64,000 nucleotides of DNA from an uncultured Clostridia bacterium (GCA_945876745.1 CAMCPL010000004.1:1-64000), one strand, 5' to 3'. Shown: positions 52,035 to 62,139, counted from the stretch's first letter. The notes: a model not told the origin generated them from the letters alone. Translations and numbers: made by a program.

Positions 52035-52951
52035 TGTATCTCGGCTTTGATACAAGTAACTACACTACCTCCGTTGCAGTCTATGACGGTGTTGAAATTA
52101 AGCAGGCAAAAAAGGTGCTTTGTGTTAAATCCGGTGAAAAAGGACTTCGCCAAAGTGACGCCGTTTTTCAACATACCGTTAATATGCCGTCGCTTCTTAA
52201 TTCACTTGAAATAAACAATATAGGTGCAGTCGGCGTAAGCACCCGTCCGAGAAATATTGAGGGAAGCTATATGCCGTGCTTTCTTGTCGGTGTAAATACG
52301 GCTAATGCCGTTTCAAAGGCGGCAGGCGTGCCGATGTATGAAACCTCGCATCAGGTCGGTCATATTTTGGCGTCACTTTACAGCGTAAACCGACTTGATT
52401 TAATAAATGAGCAGTTTATAGCGTTTCACTTAAGCGGCGGTACAACCGAAGCATTGCTCGTAAAGCCCGATGAGAGCGAAATAATAAGCGCCGAAATTAT
52501 CGCACAAAGCCTCGACCTAAAAGCGGGACAGGCTGTTGACAGAACGGGCGTTATGCTCGGTCTTGATTTCCCGTGCGGTAAACAGCTTGATTTACTCTCA
52601 AGGGAATGTGAGCAGAATTTTAAGATTAAGCCGAGTATGAAAGGGCTTGACTGTTCACTCAGCGGAGTTGAAAACAAGGCTCGCACTATGCTTGAAAACG
52701 GTGCTTCAAAGCAGGAAACAGCAAAATTCACCTTAACCTACATATCACAAACTATTTGTGAAATGTTAAGGCGAATAAAGAGAGAATACGGCGAATTGCC
52801 CGTTGTTTTTTCGGGCGGCGTTGCTTCTAATTCTCTTCTTAGGCAATATGTAAATAACGAATTTAATGCGTATTTTGCACAGAGTGAATTTTCGCTCGAT
52901 AACGCCGCAGGCTGTGCAGTTTACGCTTATCTTGAAGAAAACAGATTATGA
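52034..52951 (+). CDS. TsaD-like (Kae1/M22 family) protein, probable paralog
   Basis: A 305-residue ASKHA protein. It has the metal-binding HxxxH (His106 and His110 in TSHQVGHILASLY), AFHLSGGTTEALLV, SQSLDLKAGQAVDRTGVMLGL-like segments, and GGVASNSLLRQ. It is shorter than standard TsaD (about 335-340) and lacks the usual SHHAAHAL-type extension, so I treat it as the M22-family paralog that recurs between nusB and xseA in Clostridia, not as the certain t6A transferase. TsaB and TsaE are encoded 23 kb away. Confidence 0.8.
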   Translation: MYLGFDTSNYTTSVAVYDGVEIKQAKKVLCVKSGEKGLRQSDAVFQHTVNMPSLLNSLEINNIGAVGVSTRPRNIEGSYMPCFLVGVNTANAVSKAAGVPMYETSHQVGHILASLYSVNRLDLINEQFIAFHLSGGTTEALLVKPDESEIISAEIIAQSLDLKAGQAVDRTGVMLGLDFPCGKQLDLLSRECEQNFKIKPSMKGLDCSLSGVENKARTMLENGASKQETAKFTLTYISQTICEMLRRIKREYGELPVVFSGGVASNSLLRQYVNNEFNAYFAQSEFSLDNAAGCAVYAYLEENRL

Positions 52952-54138
52952 CGACATTAACCGTATCACAATTGAATAGATACATAAAATCCGTGCTTGA
53001 CGAGGCAAATTTGCTTCAAAACATTTATGTTTCGGGTGAAATATCAAATTTTAAGCACTATCCGAGTGGGCATATTTATTTTACACTTAAGGACAGCGCA
53101 TCACAGCTCAAATGCGTTATGTTTTCAAGCGACAACACTTCGTTGAGATTTCGACCCGAAAACGGAATGAATGTAGTTTGCTTTGGCAGAATCGGGGTGT
53201 ACGAAAAGGACGGAGCGTATCAGCTTTATGTCAAGGGCATGCAGCCTAAAGGTATAGGCGAGCTTGCACTTGCCTATGAACAGCTAAAGGAAACTCTTGA
53301 AAAACGCGGTTGGTTTTCACCGCTTCATAAAAAGCCAATACCGAAATATCCGAAAAAAATCGGTGTAGCGACCTCAAATATGGGAGCCGCCGTTGAGGAT
53401 ATAAAAAATATTATTTCCCGCCGCTTTCCTATTTGTGAGCTTGTTATCGTGCCGACCGTAGTTCAGGGCGAAAACGCAAAAAACGATATTGCTCGTTGCG
53501 TTGAATTTCTTGACGAGCTGGGCGTTGATACAATAATCGTCGGCAGGGGAGGCGGCTCGCTTGAAGATTTGTGGGCGTTTAACACTATTGAGGTTGCGCA
53601 GGCTGTCTACAACTGCAAAACCCCTGTAATCAGCGCAGTAGGTCACGAAACGGATTATACAATCTGCGATTTTGTTTCCGATTTGAGAGCGCCGACGCCG
53701 AGTGCGGCGGCAGAGCTTGCAGTTCCCGATATTAACAGCGAGCTTTCCTATATTGAGGATGCAAGAGCGTTTATGAATAAGTCTGTTAATCATAAAATTC
53801 TTGAGCTTACCCAAAGGCTTGACAGCCTTTCTCGCTTTGACAGCATAAGCGTTTCGCTTTTCATTTCACCGTATTTTGAGCAGTTGGCGCTTATTACGAA
53901 AAAAATGAATGAAGAATTGAGAAATATAATTAACAGAAAACAGCTTGAGCTTTCAAAGGCGGCTTCTATGCTAAATGCTTTAAGTCCGCTTGCGGTACTC
54001 GGCAGAGGCTATTCGCTGACTTTGCATAACGATGCCGTTATAACGAGCGCAAGCGAAGTAAAAGCCGATGATTTAATCACAACAAGGCTGAAATCTTCTA
54101 CTATAATTTCCCGTGTAACAGAGGTAAAATATGAATAA
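52948..54138 (+). CDS. xseA: Exodeoxyribonuclease VII large subunit
   Basis: A 396-residue subunit with an N-terminal OB fold (LTVSQLNRYIKSVLDEANLLQNIYVSGEISNFKHYPSGHIYFTLKD) and the nuclease core KKIGVATSNMGAAVEDIKNIISRRFP, VGRGGGSLEDLWAFNTIEVAQAV and ISAVGHETDYTICDFVSDLRAPTPSAAAELAV. A coiled-coil C-terminus ends with ALSPLAVLGRGYSLT. It degrades single-stranded DNA. It overlaps its neighbours by four (ATGA) and eight bases. Confidence 0.97.
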   Translation: MTTLTVSQLNRYIKSVLDEANLLQNIYVSGEISNFKHYPSGHIYFTLKDSASQLKCVMFSSDNTSLRFRPENGMNVVCFGRIGVYEKDGAYQLYVKGMQPKGIGELALAYEQLKETLEKRGWFSPLHKKPIPKYPKKIGVATSNMGAAVEDIKNIISRRFPICELVIVPTVVQGENAKNDIARCVEFLDELGVDTIIVGRGGGSLEDLWAFNTIEVAQAVYNCKTPVISAVGHETDYTICDFVSDLRAPTPSAAAELAVPDINSELSYIEDARAFMNKSVNHKILELTQRLDSLSRFDSISVSLFISPYFEQLALITKKMNEELRNIINRKQLELSKAASMLNALSPLAVLGRGYSLTLHNDAVITSASEVKADDLITTRLKSSTIISRVTEVKYE

Positions 54139-54319
54139 CGAAATGACATATGAGCAGGCAATTAACAGACTTGAGCAAATTGTAGCAATTCTTGAAAAGA
54201 ACGAAGCTACTCTTGATGAATCCCTGAAATTGTTTGAGGAGGGTACAAGATTATCTGCCTTTTGCTCAAATATGCTAAAGCAGGCTCAAACAAAAATAAC
54301 CGAAATCAACAAGGAGTAA
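54131..54319 (+). CDS. xseB: Exodeoxyribonuclease VII small subunit
   Basis: A 62-residue helical protein with the family pattern TYEQAINRLEQIVAILEKNEATLDESLKLFEEGTRLSAFCSNMLKQAQTKI. It binds the XseA coiled coil. It begins inside the end of xseA (8-base overlap) and ends eight bases before ispA. Confidence 0.96.
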   Translation: MNNEMTYEQAINRLEQIVAILEKNEATLDESLKLFEEGTRLSAFCSNMLKQAQTKITEINKE

Positions 54320-54327
54320 ACAACAAA

Positions 54328-55212
54328 ATGTATTTTCTTGATGTGAAGAAAAAGTTAGAGGAATATAATTCAAAAATTAATGACGCATTAATTGAGCATT
54401 TACCGAGCGCAAACGACGGTCAAATTGATGTTGTAAGGGCTATGAAGTATTCGCTTTCAAACGGCGGAAAAAGACTTCGCCCCGTTTTGACTCTTGAATT
54501 TTGCAAAATGTGCGGCGGTGATGTCGAAAGCGCAATGAATTATGCGTGCGCCGTTGAATATGTTCATACATATTCACTTATTCACGACGATTTGCCGTGT
54601 ATGGACGATGACGATATGAGAAGAGGAAATCCGTCGTGTCACAAAATGTACGGCGAAGCCATGGCGTTGCTTGCAGGCGACGGTCTTTTAACTCACGCTT
54701 TTGAGATTTGCTCGTGCACTGATTTGGATGCTCAAAAGAATAACGATGCAGTTTGTCTGCTTGCACAAAACGCAGGTGTCGGAGGAATGATTGGCGGACA
54801 GGTTATTGACCTTAAATACGAAGCCGGCGACCCTACAATATCCGATATTCTGTCCGTTCATAAGCTGAAAACAGGCGCGCTTATTTCTGCGGCGTGTTTG
54901 CTCGGATGTATTGCCGCAGGTGCCTCCAACGAGCAGCTTTCTGCTGCGTCAAAGTATGCTTATCTCATAGGTACGGCTTTCCAAATAAAAGACGATTTGC
55001 TTGATGTTCAGGGCGATGAATCCGTTCTTGGAAAGCCTGTCGGCTCCGATGCCGAAAACGATAAAACCACCTATGTCACCCTTGTAGGTGCTCAAAAGGC
55101 ACAAAAGGATGTTGAAAAGCTCACCTCAAAGGCTATTGAAATTCTCGATGAATTTGAAGATAACGAGTTTATGAAGGCTTTGAGCGAGTATCTTGTCAAC
55201 AGGGAAAAATAA
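54328..55212 (+). CDS. ispA: Polyprenyl (farnesyl) diphosphate synthase
   Basis: A 294-residue trans-prenyltransferase with the first Asp-rich motif in YSLIHDDLPCMDDDDMRRGNPSCHK and the second in FQIKDDLLDVQGD. LSNGGKRLRPVLTLEF binds isopentenyl diphosphate. It makes farnesyl or geranyl diphosphate for undecaprenyl lipid and quinone synthesis. ATG 54328 follows AAGGAG (54311-54316); an in-frame upstream ATG lies inside xseB and is not needed. Its position before dxs is the usual isoprenoid arrangement. Confidence 0.94.
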   Translation: MYFLDVKKKLEEYNSKINDALIEHLPSANDGQIDVVRAMKYSLSNGGKRLRPVLTLEFCKMCGGDVESAMNYACAVEYVHTYSLIHDDLPCMDDDDMRRGNPSCHKMYGEAMALLAGDGLLTHAFEICSCTDLDAQKNNDAVCLLAQNAGVGGMIGGQVIDLKYEAGDPTISDILSVHKLKTGALISAACLLGCIAAGASNEQLSAASKYAYLIGTAFQIKDDLLDVQGDESVLGKPVGSDAENDKTTYVTLVGAQKAQKDVEKLTSKAIEILDEFEDNEFMKALSEYLVNREK

Positions 55213-55234
55213 TTGTACGAAAAGAGTTGAGTTT

Positions 55235-57073
55235 ATGTCATATCTTGATAATGTAAATTCACCAAAGGATATAAAAAAATTAAGTATAAAAGAGCTTGAA
55301 GCGTTGTGCGGTGAAATCCGTGAGCTTATGATAGATACTGTATCAAAAACAGGCGGTCACCTTGCTTCAAATTTGGGCGTTGTTGAATTAACCGTTGCGC
55401 TTCATAAGGTGTTTGATTCACCGGTTGACCAAATTGTTTTTGACGTCGGTCACCAATGCTATACCCATAAAATTTTAACCGGCAGAAAGGATAGATTTTC
55501 AACCCTGCGAACCGAAAACGGAATAAGCGGCTTTACACGTCCAGATGAAAGTGTTCACGATATTTTTTCGTCAGGTCATTCATCAACCTCTATTTCGTCC
55601 GCTGTCGGTCTTGCAAGCGCAAAAGCAATTAAGGGCGAAAAGGGTAAGGTTATCGCAGTAATCGGTGACGGCGCTTTGACAGGCGGTCTTGCATATGAAG
55701 CGCTAAATAACTGCGGAAACGAAAACGATAACCTAATTGTTATTCTTAATGACAACAATATGTCCATAAGCGCAAATGTCGGCTCAATGGCGAAGAATCT
55801 TAACCATATTCGTACATCGCCGAAGTACTATACCTTTAAGTCGAAGGTGTCACGTGCTTTGTCGAAGATACCGAAGATTGGCACGCAGATTTCAAGGTTT
55901 ATTACTCTTACCAACCAAAAAATACGTAAAATTGTTTACCATAGCACGCTTTTTGAGGATTTAGGCTTTAGGTATTACGGTCCTATCGACGGTCACGATT
56001 TAGACGCGCTTATTGATGTACTTACTGTTGCAAAGGCTCATAATCACAGCGTTTTGATACATATCAATACTGTTAAGGGCAAGGGCTATAACTACGCCGA
56101 GAAAAATCCTTCTCTTTTCCACGGAATAGGAAAATTCAATATTGAAACAGGCGAGCCCTTAAGCAGCGGCGAAACGTTTTCGTCCTGCTTCGGAAAAACG
56201 CTCGTTGATATGGCTCAAAAGGATGATAGAATATGTGCTGTTACTGCCGCTATGAGCAGCGGTACCGGTCTTAACGACTTTGCAAACAAGTTTCCTAAAC
56301 GCTTTTTTGACGTCGGAATTGCAGAACAGCACGCCGTTACCTTTTCATCAGGTCTTGCAAAAAACGGAATGATACCGTTTTTCGCAGTTTATTCGACTTT
56401 TTTACAACGCTCGTATGACCAGCTTATTCACGACGTTGCTATGCAAAGGCTCAAGGTTATTTTTTGCATTGACAGAGCAGGCTTTGTCGGTGAGGACGGC
56501 GAAAGTCATCAAGGCGTATTTGATACGGCATATCTTATGAGCGTTCCGAATTTAACCGTTTTTGCCCCGTCCTCGTTTGATGAGCTCGGTAAAATGATGT
56601 ATAACGCCGCTTATAAAGAAAATAACGCCGTTGCCATTCGTTATCCGAGAGGAAGTCAGGGCACACAATGTCCCGATTACACTTACGAGGGCAAGGATTT
56701 TGATATTATCGGAAACGAAAGTAACAGTAAATGTATTGTTACCTACGGCCGTGAATTTTCTTCCTGCTACGAAGCGATGCTTGAAGCAAATAACGCCTTT
56801 ATTGTTAAGCTGAATAAAATTAAGCCGATTTCAAAATCAGTTTTCTCTCACTTCAAAAACGTAAATGATATATACTTTTTTGAAGAGGGAATAAAGTCCG
56901 GAGGCGTAGGCGAGGTCTTTGCTTCGATGCTTGCTCAAAGCGGTGTAAAATCTGATTTTCACCATATTTGCGTTAATGATGAATTTATTAAACAGGCGAG
57001 CGTTCAAAGCCAGCTTTCAAAGTATTCACTTGATAAGCAGGGCGTAATTAACGTTCTGAACGAAGAAAACTAA
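55235..57073 (+). CDS. dxs: 1-Deoxy-D-xylulose-5-phosphate synthase
   Basis: A 612-residue ThDP enzyme, first step of the MEP isoprenoid pathway. It shows SKTGGHLASNLGVVELTVALH, VFDVGHQCYTHKILTGR, the ThDP motif IAVIGDGALTGGLAYEALNNCGNENDNLIVILNDNNMSI and GIAEQHAVTFSSGLAKNGM, with QRSYDQLIHDV. A central loop between about residues 190 and 240 is rich in Lys/Arg. ATG 55235 (MSYLDN) is preferred over an upstream reading inside ispA. Slightly shorter than the E. coli enzyme (620). Confidence 0.96.
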   Translation: MSYLDNVNSPKDIKKLSIKELEALCGEIRELMIDTVSKTGGHLASNLGVVELTVALHKVFDSPVDQIVFDVGHQCYTHKILTGRKDRFSTLRTENGISGFTRPDESVHDIFSSGHSSTSISSAVGLASAKAIKGEKGKVIAVIGDGALTGGLAYEALNNCGNENDNLIVILNDNNMSISANVGSMAKNLNHIRTSPKYYTFKSKVSRALSKIPKIGTQISRFITLTNQKIRKIVYHSTLFEDLGFRYYGPIDGHDLDALIDVLTVAKAHNHSVLIHINTVKGKGYNYAEKNPSLFHGIGKFNIETGEPLSSGETFSSCFGKTLVDMAQKDDRICAVTAAMSSGTGLNDFANKFPKRFFDVGIAEQHAVTFSSGLAKNGMIPFFAVYSTFLQRSYDQLIHDVAMQRLKVIFCIDRAGFVGEDGESHQGVFDTAYLMSVPNLTVFAPSSFDELGKMMYNAAYKENNAVAIRYPRGSQGTQCPDYTYEGKDFDIIGNESNSKCIVTYGREFSSCYEAMLEANNAFIVKLNKIKPISKSVFSHFKNVNDIYFFEEGIKSGGVGEVFASMLAQSGVKSDFHHICVNDEFIKQASVQSQLSKYSLDKQGVINVLNEEN

Positions 57074-57095
57074 CATTTTACAGATAGGTTTTTAT

Positions 57096-57902
57096 ATGCA
57101 AAAGAAAACAAGACTTGATGTGGCGGTTTTTGAAAGAGGATATGCACCGAGCCGTGAAAAGGCAAAGGCAATCATAATGTCGGGAATTGTCTATGTCAAT
57201 AATCAAAAGGTCGACAAGGCGGGCTTCGAGCTAAAGGATACAGATGTATTGGAGGTCCGTGGAAAGGGACTTAAATATGTTTCAAGAGGCGGATTGAAGC
57301 TTGAAAAGGCAATGCAGGAATTTCCTATTACACTTAAGGGTAAGGTTTGTATGGATGTCGGTGCTTCAACCGGCGGCTTTACCGATTGTATGCTTCAAAA
57401 CGGCGCTTCAAAGGTTTATTCGATAGACGTCGGCTACGGTCAGCTTGCGTGGAAGCTGCGCACCGATGAGAGAGTTGTCAACCTTGAAAGAACAAATTTC
57501 CGATATGTAACAAAAACAGAAATACCTGATGAAATAGATTTTGCAAGCGTTGACGTTTCGTTTATTTCACTCAGCCATATTTTGCCCGTGCTTAATACGC
57601 TTCTAAAGCCTTGTGCGCACGCTGTCTGTCTTATCAAGCCGCAGTTTGAAGCCGGTAAGGATAAGGTTGGTAAAAAAGGCGTGGTAAGAGAAAAAAGCGT
57701 TCATTTGGAGGTTGTTCAAAAGGTGATCTCTCTCTGTCTTGAAAACGGATTTTCTCCCTTAGGCTTGCAGTTTTCACCCATCAAAGGACCCGAGGGCAAT
57801 ATTGAGTATCTAATTTATATTGAAAAAAGCGAAAATCCTGTTGTCAGCGATTGCGTAAATCCCGAACAACTTGTAAATACATCTCACACAGAACTTGATT
57901 AG
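57096..57902 (+). CDS. tlyA: TlyA family rRNA (cytidine-2'-O)-methyltransferase
   Basis: A 268-residue protein with an N-terminal S4 RNA-binding domain (RLDVAVFERGYAPSREKAKAIIMSGIVYVNNQKVDKAG) and an FtsJ-like methyltransferase: KVCMDVGASTGGFTDCMLQNGASKVYSIDVGYGQLAWKLR, ASVDVSFISL and LIKPQFEAGKDKVGKKGVVR. In Mycobacterium TlyA methylates 16S and 23S rRNA; haemolysin annotations in databases are historical. Between dxs and nadK as in many Firmicutes. Confidence 0.94.
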   Translation: MQKKTRLDVAVFERGYAPSREKAKAIIMSGIVYVNNQKVDKAGFELKDTDVLEVRGKGLKYVSRGGLKLEKAMQEFPITLKGKVCMDVGASTGGFTDCMLQNGASKVYSIDVGYGQLAWKLRTDERVVNLERTNFRYVTKTEIPDEIDFASVDVSFISLSHILPVLNTLLKPCAHAVCLIKPQFEAGKDKVGKKGVVREKSVHLEVVQKVISLCLENGFSPLGLQFSPIKGPEGNIEYLIYIEKSENPVVSDCVNPEQLVNTSHTELD

Positions 57903-57915
57903 TGGTGATTTTACG

Positions 57916-58770
57916 ATGAAAATAGCAATTTTTCCAAATCTGAATAATGACGGAGTTACACAGCTTACCGACAGAATTTGCAAAAAGCTTGAAGAGCTTG
58001 AAATGCAATATACTGTCGCCTCCTGTGTAAAACGTGCACAGCTCGGTAAGGAGCCCCTGTTTCCAAATCAAAGTGAAATAATCAGCGAGCACGATATAGT
58101 TATTGCCGTCGGCGGAGACGGGACAACGCTCAATGTTGCAAAAGCGGCTTCGTTTCATAATAAATCGACTCTCGGTATAAATGCCGGACGACTTGGATTT
58201 ATGAGCGGTCTTGAAAAGGACGAGCTTGATTATCTTGAAAATCTAAAAAGCGGAGACTATGATATTGAACAGCGAATGATGCTTGAAGCAGAGATTGAAA
58301 CGAACGGCGAAAAACGCTCGTATGTATGTCTCAACGACGCTGTAATTACGCGCGGCGACCTTGCAAGACTTATTGATATAAGCGTTACATGCGACGACAG
58401 AATGATAACTAATATGCGCTCGGACGGTCTCATTGTTGCAACTCCGACAGGCTCAACGGCTTATTCACTTGCGGCAGGAGGTCCTGTTGTAAGCCCCGAA
58501 AATAGCTGCTTTGTCATTACGCCGATATGTCCTCATTCGCTTGTGAACAGAAGTATCGTTTATTCAGCCGACAAAAAGCTGAAAATTACCGTTTGCAACG
58601 ATAAAAATAATACGGCATATGTTTCGATTGACGGCGAACAAAGCGTTCCTGTTTTTGCGGATACTACTGTTACTATTTCAAAATCAAGTCTTGTAACAAG
58701 ACTGATAAAAATTAAACCTGACAACTTTTATGAGATGCTGAACAAAAAGCTTCTTGAAAGGAGATACTGA
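57916..58770 (+). CDS. nadK: NAD kinase
   Basis: A 284-residue NAD+/ATP kinase. It shows the GGDGT motif in DIVIAVGGDGTTLNVAKAA, LGINAGRLGFMSGLEKDEL, LNDAVITRGDLARLIDISV and the hallmark SDGLIVATPTGSTAYSLAAGGPVVSP. ATG 57916 follows GTGGTGAT and replaces an upstream reading that would overlap tlyA. The stop is adjacent to the argR start. Produces NADP for biosynthesis. Confidence 0.96.
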   Translation: MKIAIFPNLNNDGVTQLTDRICKKLEELEMQYTVASCVKRAQLGKEPLFPNQSEIISEHDIVIAVGGDGTTLNVAKAASFHNKSTLGINAGRLGFMSGLEKDELDYLENLKSGDYDIEQRMMLEAEIETNGEKRSYVCLNDAVITRGDLARLIDISVTCDDRMITNMRSDGLIVATPTGSTAYSLAAGGPVVSPENSCFVITPICPHSLVNRSIVYSADKKLKITVCNDKNNTAYVSIDGEQSVPVFADTTVTISKSSLVTRLIKIKPDNFYEMLNKKLLERRY

Positions 58771-59222
58771 TGAAAAAACGCAGACAGGCAAAAATACTTG
58801 AGCTAATCTCCCAAAATCCCATTGAAACTCAGGAAGAGCTTCAGGATATGCTTATGAAATACGGCTTTGAGGTTACTCAGGCAACTATTTCAAGAGACAT
58901 AAAGGAGCTTCGTCTTGTAAAGGATTTGTCAAACGAGGGAAGATATGTTTATTCCTCCGGCAAAAAAAGTATGGACGTAATTAACCATAGAGCCGGCGGA
59001 ATATTTAACGATACGATTATAACCATTGACTACGCTATGAATACCGTTGTAATTAAGTGCTTTACAGGTATGGCGAATGCGGTCTGCGCCGCTATTGACA
59101 GTATGAATCTGGACGAAATACTCGGTTCAATAGCAGGTGACGATACTATATTTATTTTATGCAGAAACGAGGATACTGCAAGAATGTTTACAAATAAGCT
59201 AAGGACGATGTTAAATGCTTAA
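58770..59222 (+). CDS. argR: Arginine repressor ArgR
   Basis: A 150-residue regulator. N-terminal winged helix KKRRQAKILELISQNPIETQEELQDMLMKYGFEVTQATISRDIKELRLVK; C-terminal hexamerisation and arginine-binding domain with NTVVIKCFTGMANAVCAAIDSM, EILGSIAGDDTIFILCRNE. It represses arginine synthesis genes, none of which are in this window; its place before recN is the conserved Firmicutes context, where the same protein (AhrC) is encoded. It overlaps recN by eight bases. Confidence 0.96.
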   Translation: MKKRRQAKILELISQNPIETQEELQDMLMKYGFEVTQATISRDIKELRLVKDLSNEGRYVYSSGKKSMDVINHRAGGIFNDTIITIDYAMNTVVIKCFTGMANAVCAAIDSMNLDEILGSIAGDDTIFILCRNEDTARMFTNKLRTMLNA

Positions 59223-60894
59223 ATCACTCAGTATTCAAAATATCGCCGTTATCGAAAAGGCTCAAATTGAATTTAGTAAGGGTCTGAATGTGCTTACAGG
59301 TGAAACGGGCGCAGGTAAATCAATCATCATTGACTCAATAAATGCTATACTCGGTGAAAGAACATCACGTGAGCTTGTGCGCTCAGGGTGTGAAAACGCC
59401 TTTGTAAGTGCGTATTTTGAGGATGTAGACGATTGCGTTAACGCCTTGCTTGACGAGCTTGGAATTGAAAAGGAAGAGGACAACAGTCTTGTTATTTCGC
59501 GAAAAATCAGTGCGCTGGGTAAATCCGTTTTTCGTATCAACGGCGTCCAGGTGACTGCCTCAATGCTTAAAACTCTCGGCGTATTGTTGATAAATATTCA
59601 CGGTCAGCACGACTCACAGGCGCTTCTTAACCCCGATGAGCACTTCAAATTTCTTGACTCCTACGCGAATATTTCACCGCTTTTGAATGAATATAAAGCC
59701 TCATTCAGGGAGCTTTTGACAGTCAGAAGACGGCTTAAGGAGCTTACTGCGGACGCCGACGACAGAGATAAACAAATCGAACTGCTTGATTATCAAATTA
59801 ATGAGCTTTCTCAAGCAGATATTAAGCTCGGAGAATGGGACGAGCTCAAGCATAGAAAGGAGCTTATACTCAATTCTCAAAGCATAACGCAGGCGCTTGA
59901 GGATTTGAATATCGCTTTTTCGGGAAATGACGACGTAATGGGCGTTATCTCTACTGTCTTATCTGTTGCAAAGTCTGTTTCGTCGGTATCGCAAAATGAT
60001 ACCGAGCTAAAGCAAATTCTTGAAAAGCTCGAAGCCTTGAGCGACAGTTGTGAAACAATTAAGGATTTAGCACAGGAAAAGCTCGACAGTATTGATTTCC
60101 AACCCGATGAGCTTGATAAAATTGAAGAAAGACTTTCGCTTTTATATGATTTTTCAAATAAGTATGGCGAAACTGAGCAGGATATGCTATACTATCTCGA
60201 AAACGCAATTAATCGCAGAAAATCCTTTGATAATTCGGACGAAGAATTGGAAAGGCTGAATGCTCAATATGACGAAGCGTTTTCAAATACGCTCAGCCTT
60301 GCCCAAAGACTTACGAACGAGCGTAAAGCAGCTGCACAGCGCTTGAGCAGGGAAATATGCGAGCAGCTTTCATATCTCGATATGCCGAAAACAATTTTCA
60401 GCGTTGATTTCCAAAAGGGAAATTTATCGTCAAACGGCGAGGATAAAATCGAATTTTTAATTTCGACAAACCCCGGAGAACCGCCCAAGCCCCTTGCGAA
60501 AATTGCGTCGGGCGGCGAGCTTTCGAGAATAATGCTTGCAATAAAAAGTATTATTGCGAAAAACGATAGTGTTCAAACCTTGATTTTCGATGAAATTGAT
60601 ACAGGCGTAAGTGGTAAGGCAAGCAGAAAAATAGGCTTAAAGTTGAGGAAAGTCGGAGAGTCAACACAGGTTATCTGCGTTACTCATTCAGCCCAGATCG
60701 CTTCAGTTGCTGATAATCACTTGCTTATCGAAAAGAAGTATGACGAACAAAGCACGTTTACGAGTGTTCACTCACTCGATTATCAGGGCAGAAAGTATGA
60801 GCTTGCAAGAATTATGGGCGGTCTTGAAATAACCGATTCGCTTCTTACAACCGCAGAGGAAATGCTTGACGATAACGAAATTATATCAATTTAA
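59215..60894 (+). CDS. recN: DNA repair protein RecN
   Basis: A 559-residue SMC-like ATPase. Walker A is VLTGETGAGKSIIIDSINAILGER, the Q-loop region is LINIHGQHDSQALLNPDEH, the ABC signature segment is IASGGELSRIMLAIKSIIA and Walker B is TLIFDEIDTGVSGKASRKIG. Long coiled coils lie between (about residues 165-370). It acts early in double-strand break repair. Starts inside the last bases of argR. Confidence 0.97.
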   Translation: MLKSLSIQNIAVIEKAQIEFSKGLNVLTGETGAGKSIIIDSINAILGERTSRELVRSGCENAFVSAYFEDVDDCVNALLDELGIEKEEDNSLVISRKISALGKSVFRINGVQVTASMLKTLGVLLINIHGQHDSQALLNPDEHFKFLDSYANISPLLNEYKASFRELLTVRRRLKELTADADDRDKQIELLDYQINELSQADIKLGEWDELKHRKELILNSQSITQALEDLNIAFSGNDDVMGVISTVLSVAKSVSSVSQNDTELKQILEKLEALSDSCETIKDLAQEKLDSIDFQPDELDKIEERLSLLYDFSNKYGETEQDMLYYLENAINRRKSFDNSDEELERLNAQYDEAFSNTLSLAQRLTNERKAAAQRLSREICEQLSYLDMPKTIFSVDFQKGNLSSNGEDKIEFLISTNPGEPPKPLAKIASGGELSRIMLAIKSIIAKNDSVQTLIFDEIDTGVSGKASRKIGLKLRKVGESTQVICVTHSAQIASVADNHLLIEKKYDEQSTFTSVHSLDYQGRKYELARIMGGLEITDSLLTTAEEMLDDNEIISI

Positions 60895-60918
60895 CTATAA
60901 CAAACGGAGGAAAATATA

Positions 60919-62139
60919 ATGGGAGTTTATGAGGAATTAGTTGAGCGTGGGTTGATTGCCCAGGTTACAGACGAGGAAAAAATCAGAGATTTGGTAAATA
61001 ACGGCAAGGCTGTATTTTATATCGGCTTTGACCCGACTGCCGATTCGCTTCACGTAGGCCATTTTATGGCGCTTACTCTTATGAAGCGCTTGCAAGAGGC
61101 AGGAAATAAGCCTATTGCGCTTATCGGCGGCGGTACTGCTATGATAGGCGACCCGTCAGGCAGAACCGATATGCGCCAAATGATGACAAAGGAAACGATT
61201 GCCCACAACTGCGAGTGCTTCAAAAAGCAGATGTCGAGATTTATCGACTTCGGCGAGGGTAAGGCAATTATGGTAAACAACGCCGATTGGCTTCTTGATT
61301 TGAACTATATTGAGGTTTTGAGAGAAGTCGGAGCGTGCTTTTCCGTTAATCGTATGCTTGCCGCAGAGTGCTACAAACAGAGAATGGAAAAGGGTCTTTC
61401 ATTCCTTGAGTTTAATTATATGATTATGCAGTCCTACGACTTCTACGCTTTGTATCAAAAATACGGCTGTAATCTTCAATTCGGCGGCGACGACCAATGG
61501 AGCAATATGATAGGCGGAATGGAGCTTATCAGAAGAAAGCTCGGTAAGGAAGCAAACGCTCTTACCATTACTCTTTTGACAAACTCCGAGGGTAAGAAAA
61601 TGGGCAAAACCCAAAAGGGCGCAGTATGGCTTGACGCCGAAAAAACAACGCCTTATGAGTTCTATCAGTATTGGAGAAATGTTGACGACGGCGACGTGAT
61701 CAAATGTATGAAGTTGCTTACCTTTATCCCTATGAGCGAGATAAATGAATATGCAAAATTAGAGGGCGCCGAGCTTAACAAGGCAAAAGAGGTGCTTGCT
61801 TACTCACTTTGCGAGCTCGTTCACGGTAAGGAAGAAGCCGATAAGGCACAAACTGCCGCAAAAGCGCTTTTCTGCGGCGGAGCAGACGACAGCAATATGC
61901 CGTCAACCTTGGTTGAAGAGGCTGACCTTGAGGACGGAAAAATCGGTCTGCTTGCTCTTATGATAAAAGCCGGAATGATTAAGTCAAACGGCGAGGGCAG
62001 AAGGCTTATTCAGCAGGGCGGTATAAGTGTTAATGATACAAAAATTACCGACGTTTTCACTACCGTTACTTCGGATGAGCTTTTACAGTCGGTTATCATT
62101 AAAAAAGGTAAAAAGGTATTCCACAAATTTTATATGTAA
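60919..62139 (+). CDS. tyrS: Tyrosyl-tRNA synthetase
   Basis: A 406-residue class I synthetase. It shows the HIGH-type motif HVGH (45-48) in [30 protein letters not shown], and the KMSKS-like KMGKT at about residue 227. A C-terminal S4 domain ([17 protein letters not shown]) binds the tRNA. ACGGAGG precedes the ATG. No T-box leader is visible in the 24 bases before the gene, unlike many Firmicutes tyrS. A terminator follows. Confidence 0.97.
   Translation: MGVYEELVERGLIAQVTDEEKIRDLVNNGKAVFYIGFDPTADSLHVGHFMALTLMKRLQEAGNKPIALIGGGTAMIGDPSGRTDMRQMMTKETIAHNCECFKKQMSRFIDFGEGKAIMVNNADWLLDLNYIEVLREVGACFSVNRMLAAECYKQRMEKGLSFLEFNYMIMQSYDFYALYQKYGCNLQFGGDDQWSNMIGGMELIRRKLGKEANALTITLLTNSEGKKMGKTQKGAVWLDAEKTTPYEFYQYWRNVDDGDVIKCMKLLTFIPMSEINEYAKLEGAELNKAKEVLAYSLCELVHGKEEADKAQTAAKALFCGGADDSNMPSTLVEEADLEDGKIGLLALMIKAGMIKSNGEGRRLIQQGGISVNDTKITDVFTTVTSDELLQSVIIKKGKKVFHKFYM

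Noticed and set aside
54262-54327. N-terminal extension of ispA starting inside xseB
   Set aside because: AAGGAG eight bases downstream of the xseB stop region fits ATG 54328, where homologous proteins begin.
60895-60918. T-box leader for tyrS
   Set aside because: Only 24 bases separate recN and tyrS, with no room for a leader; tyrS is read through from recN.
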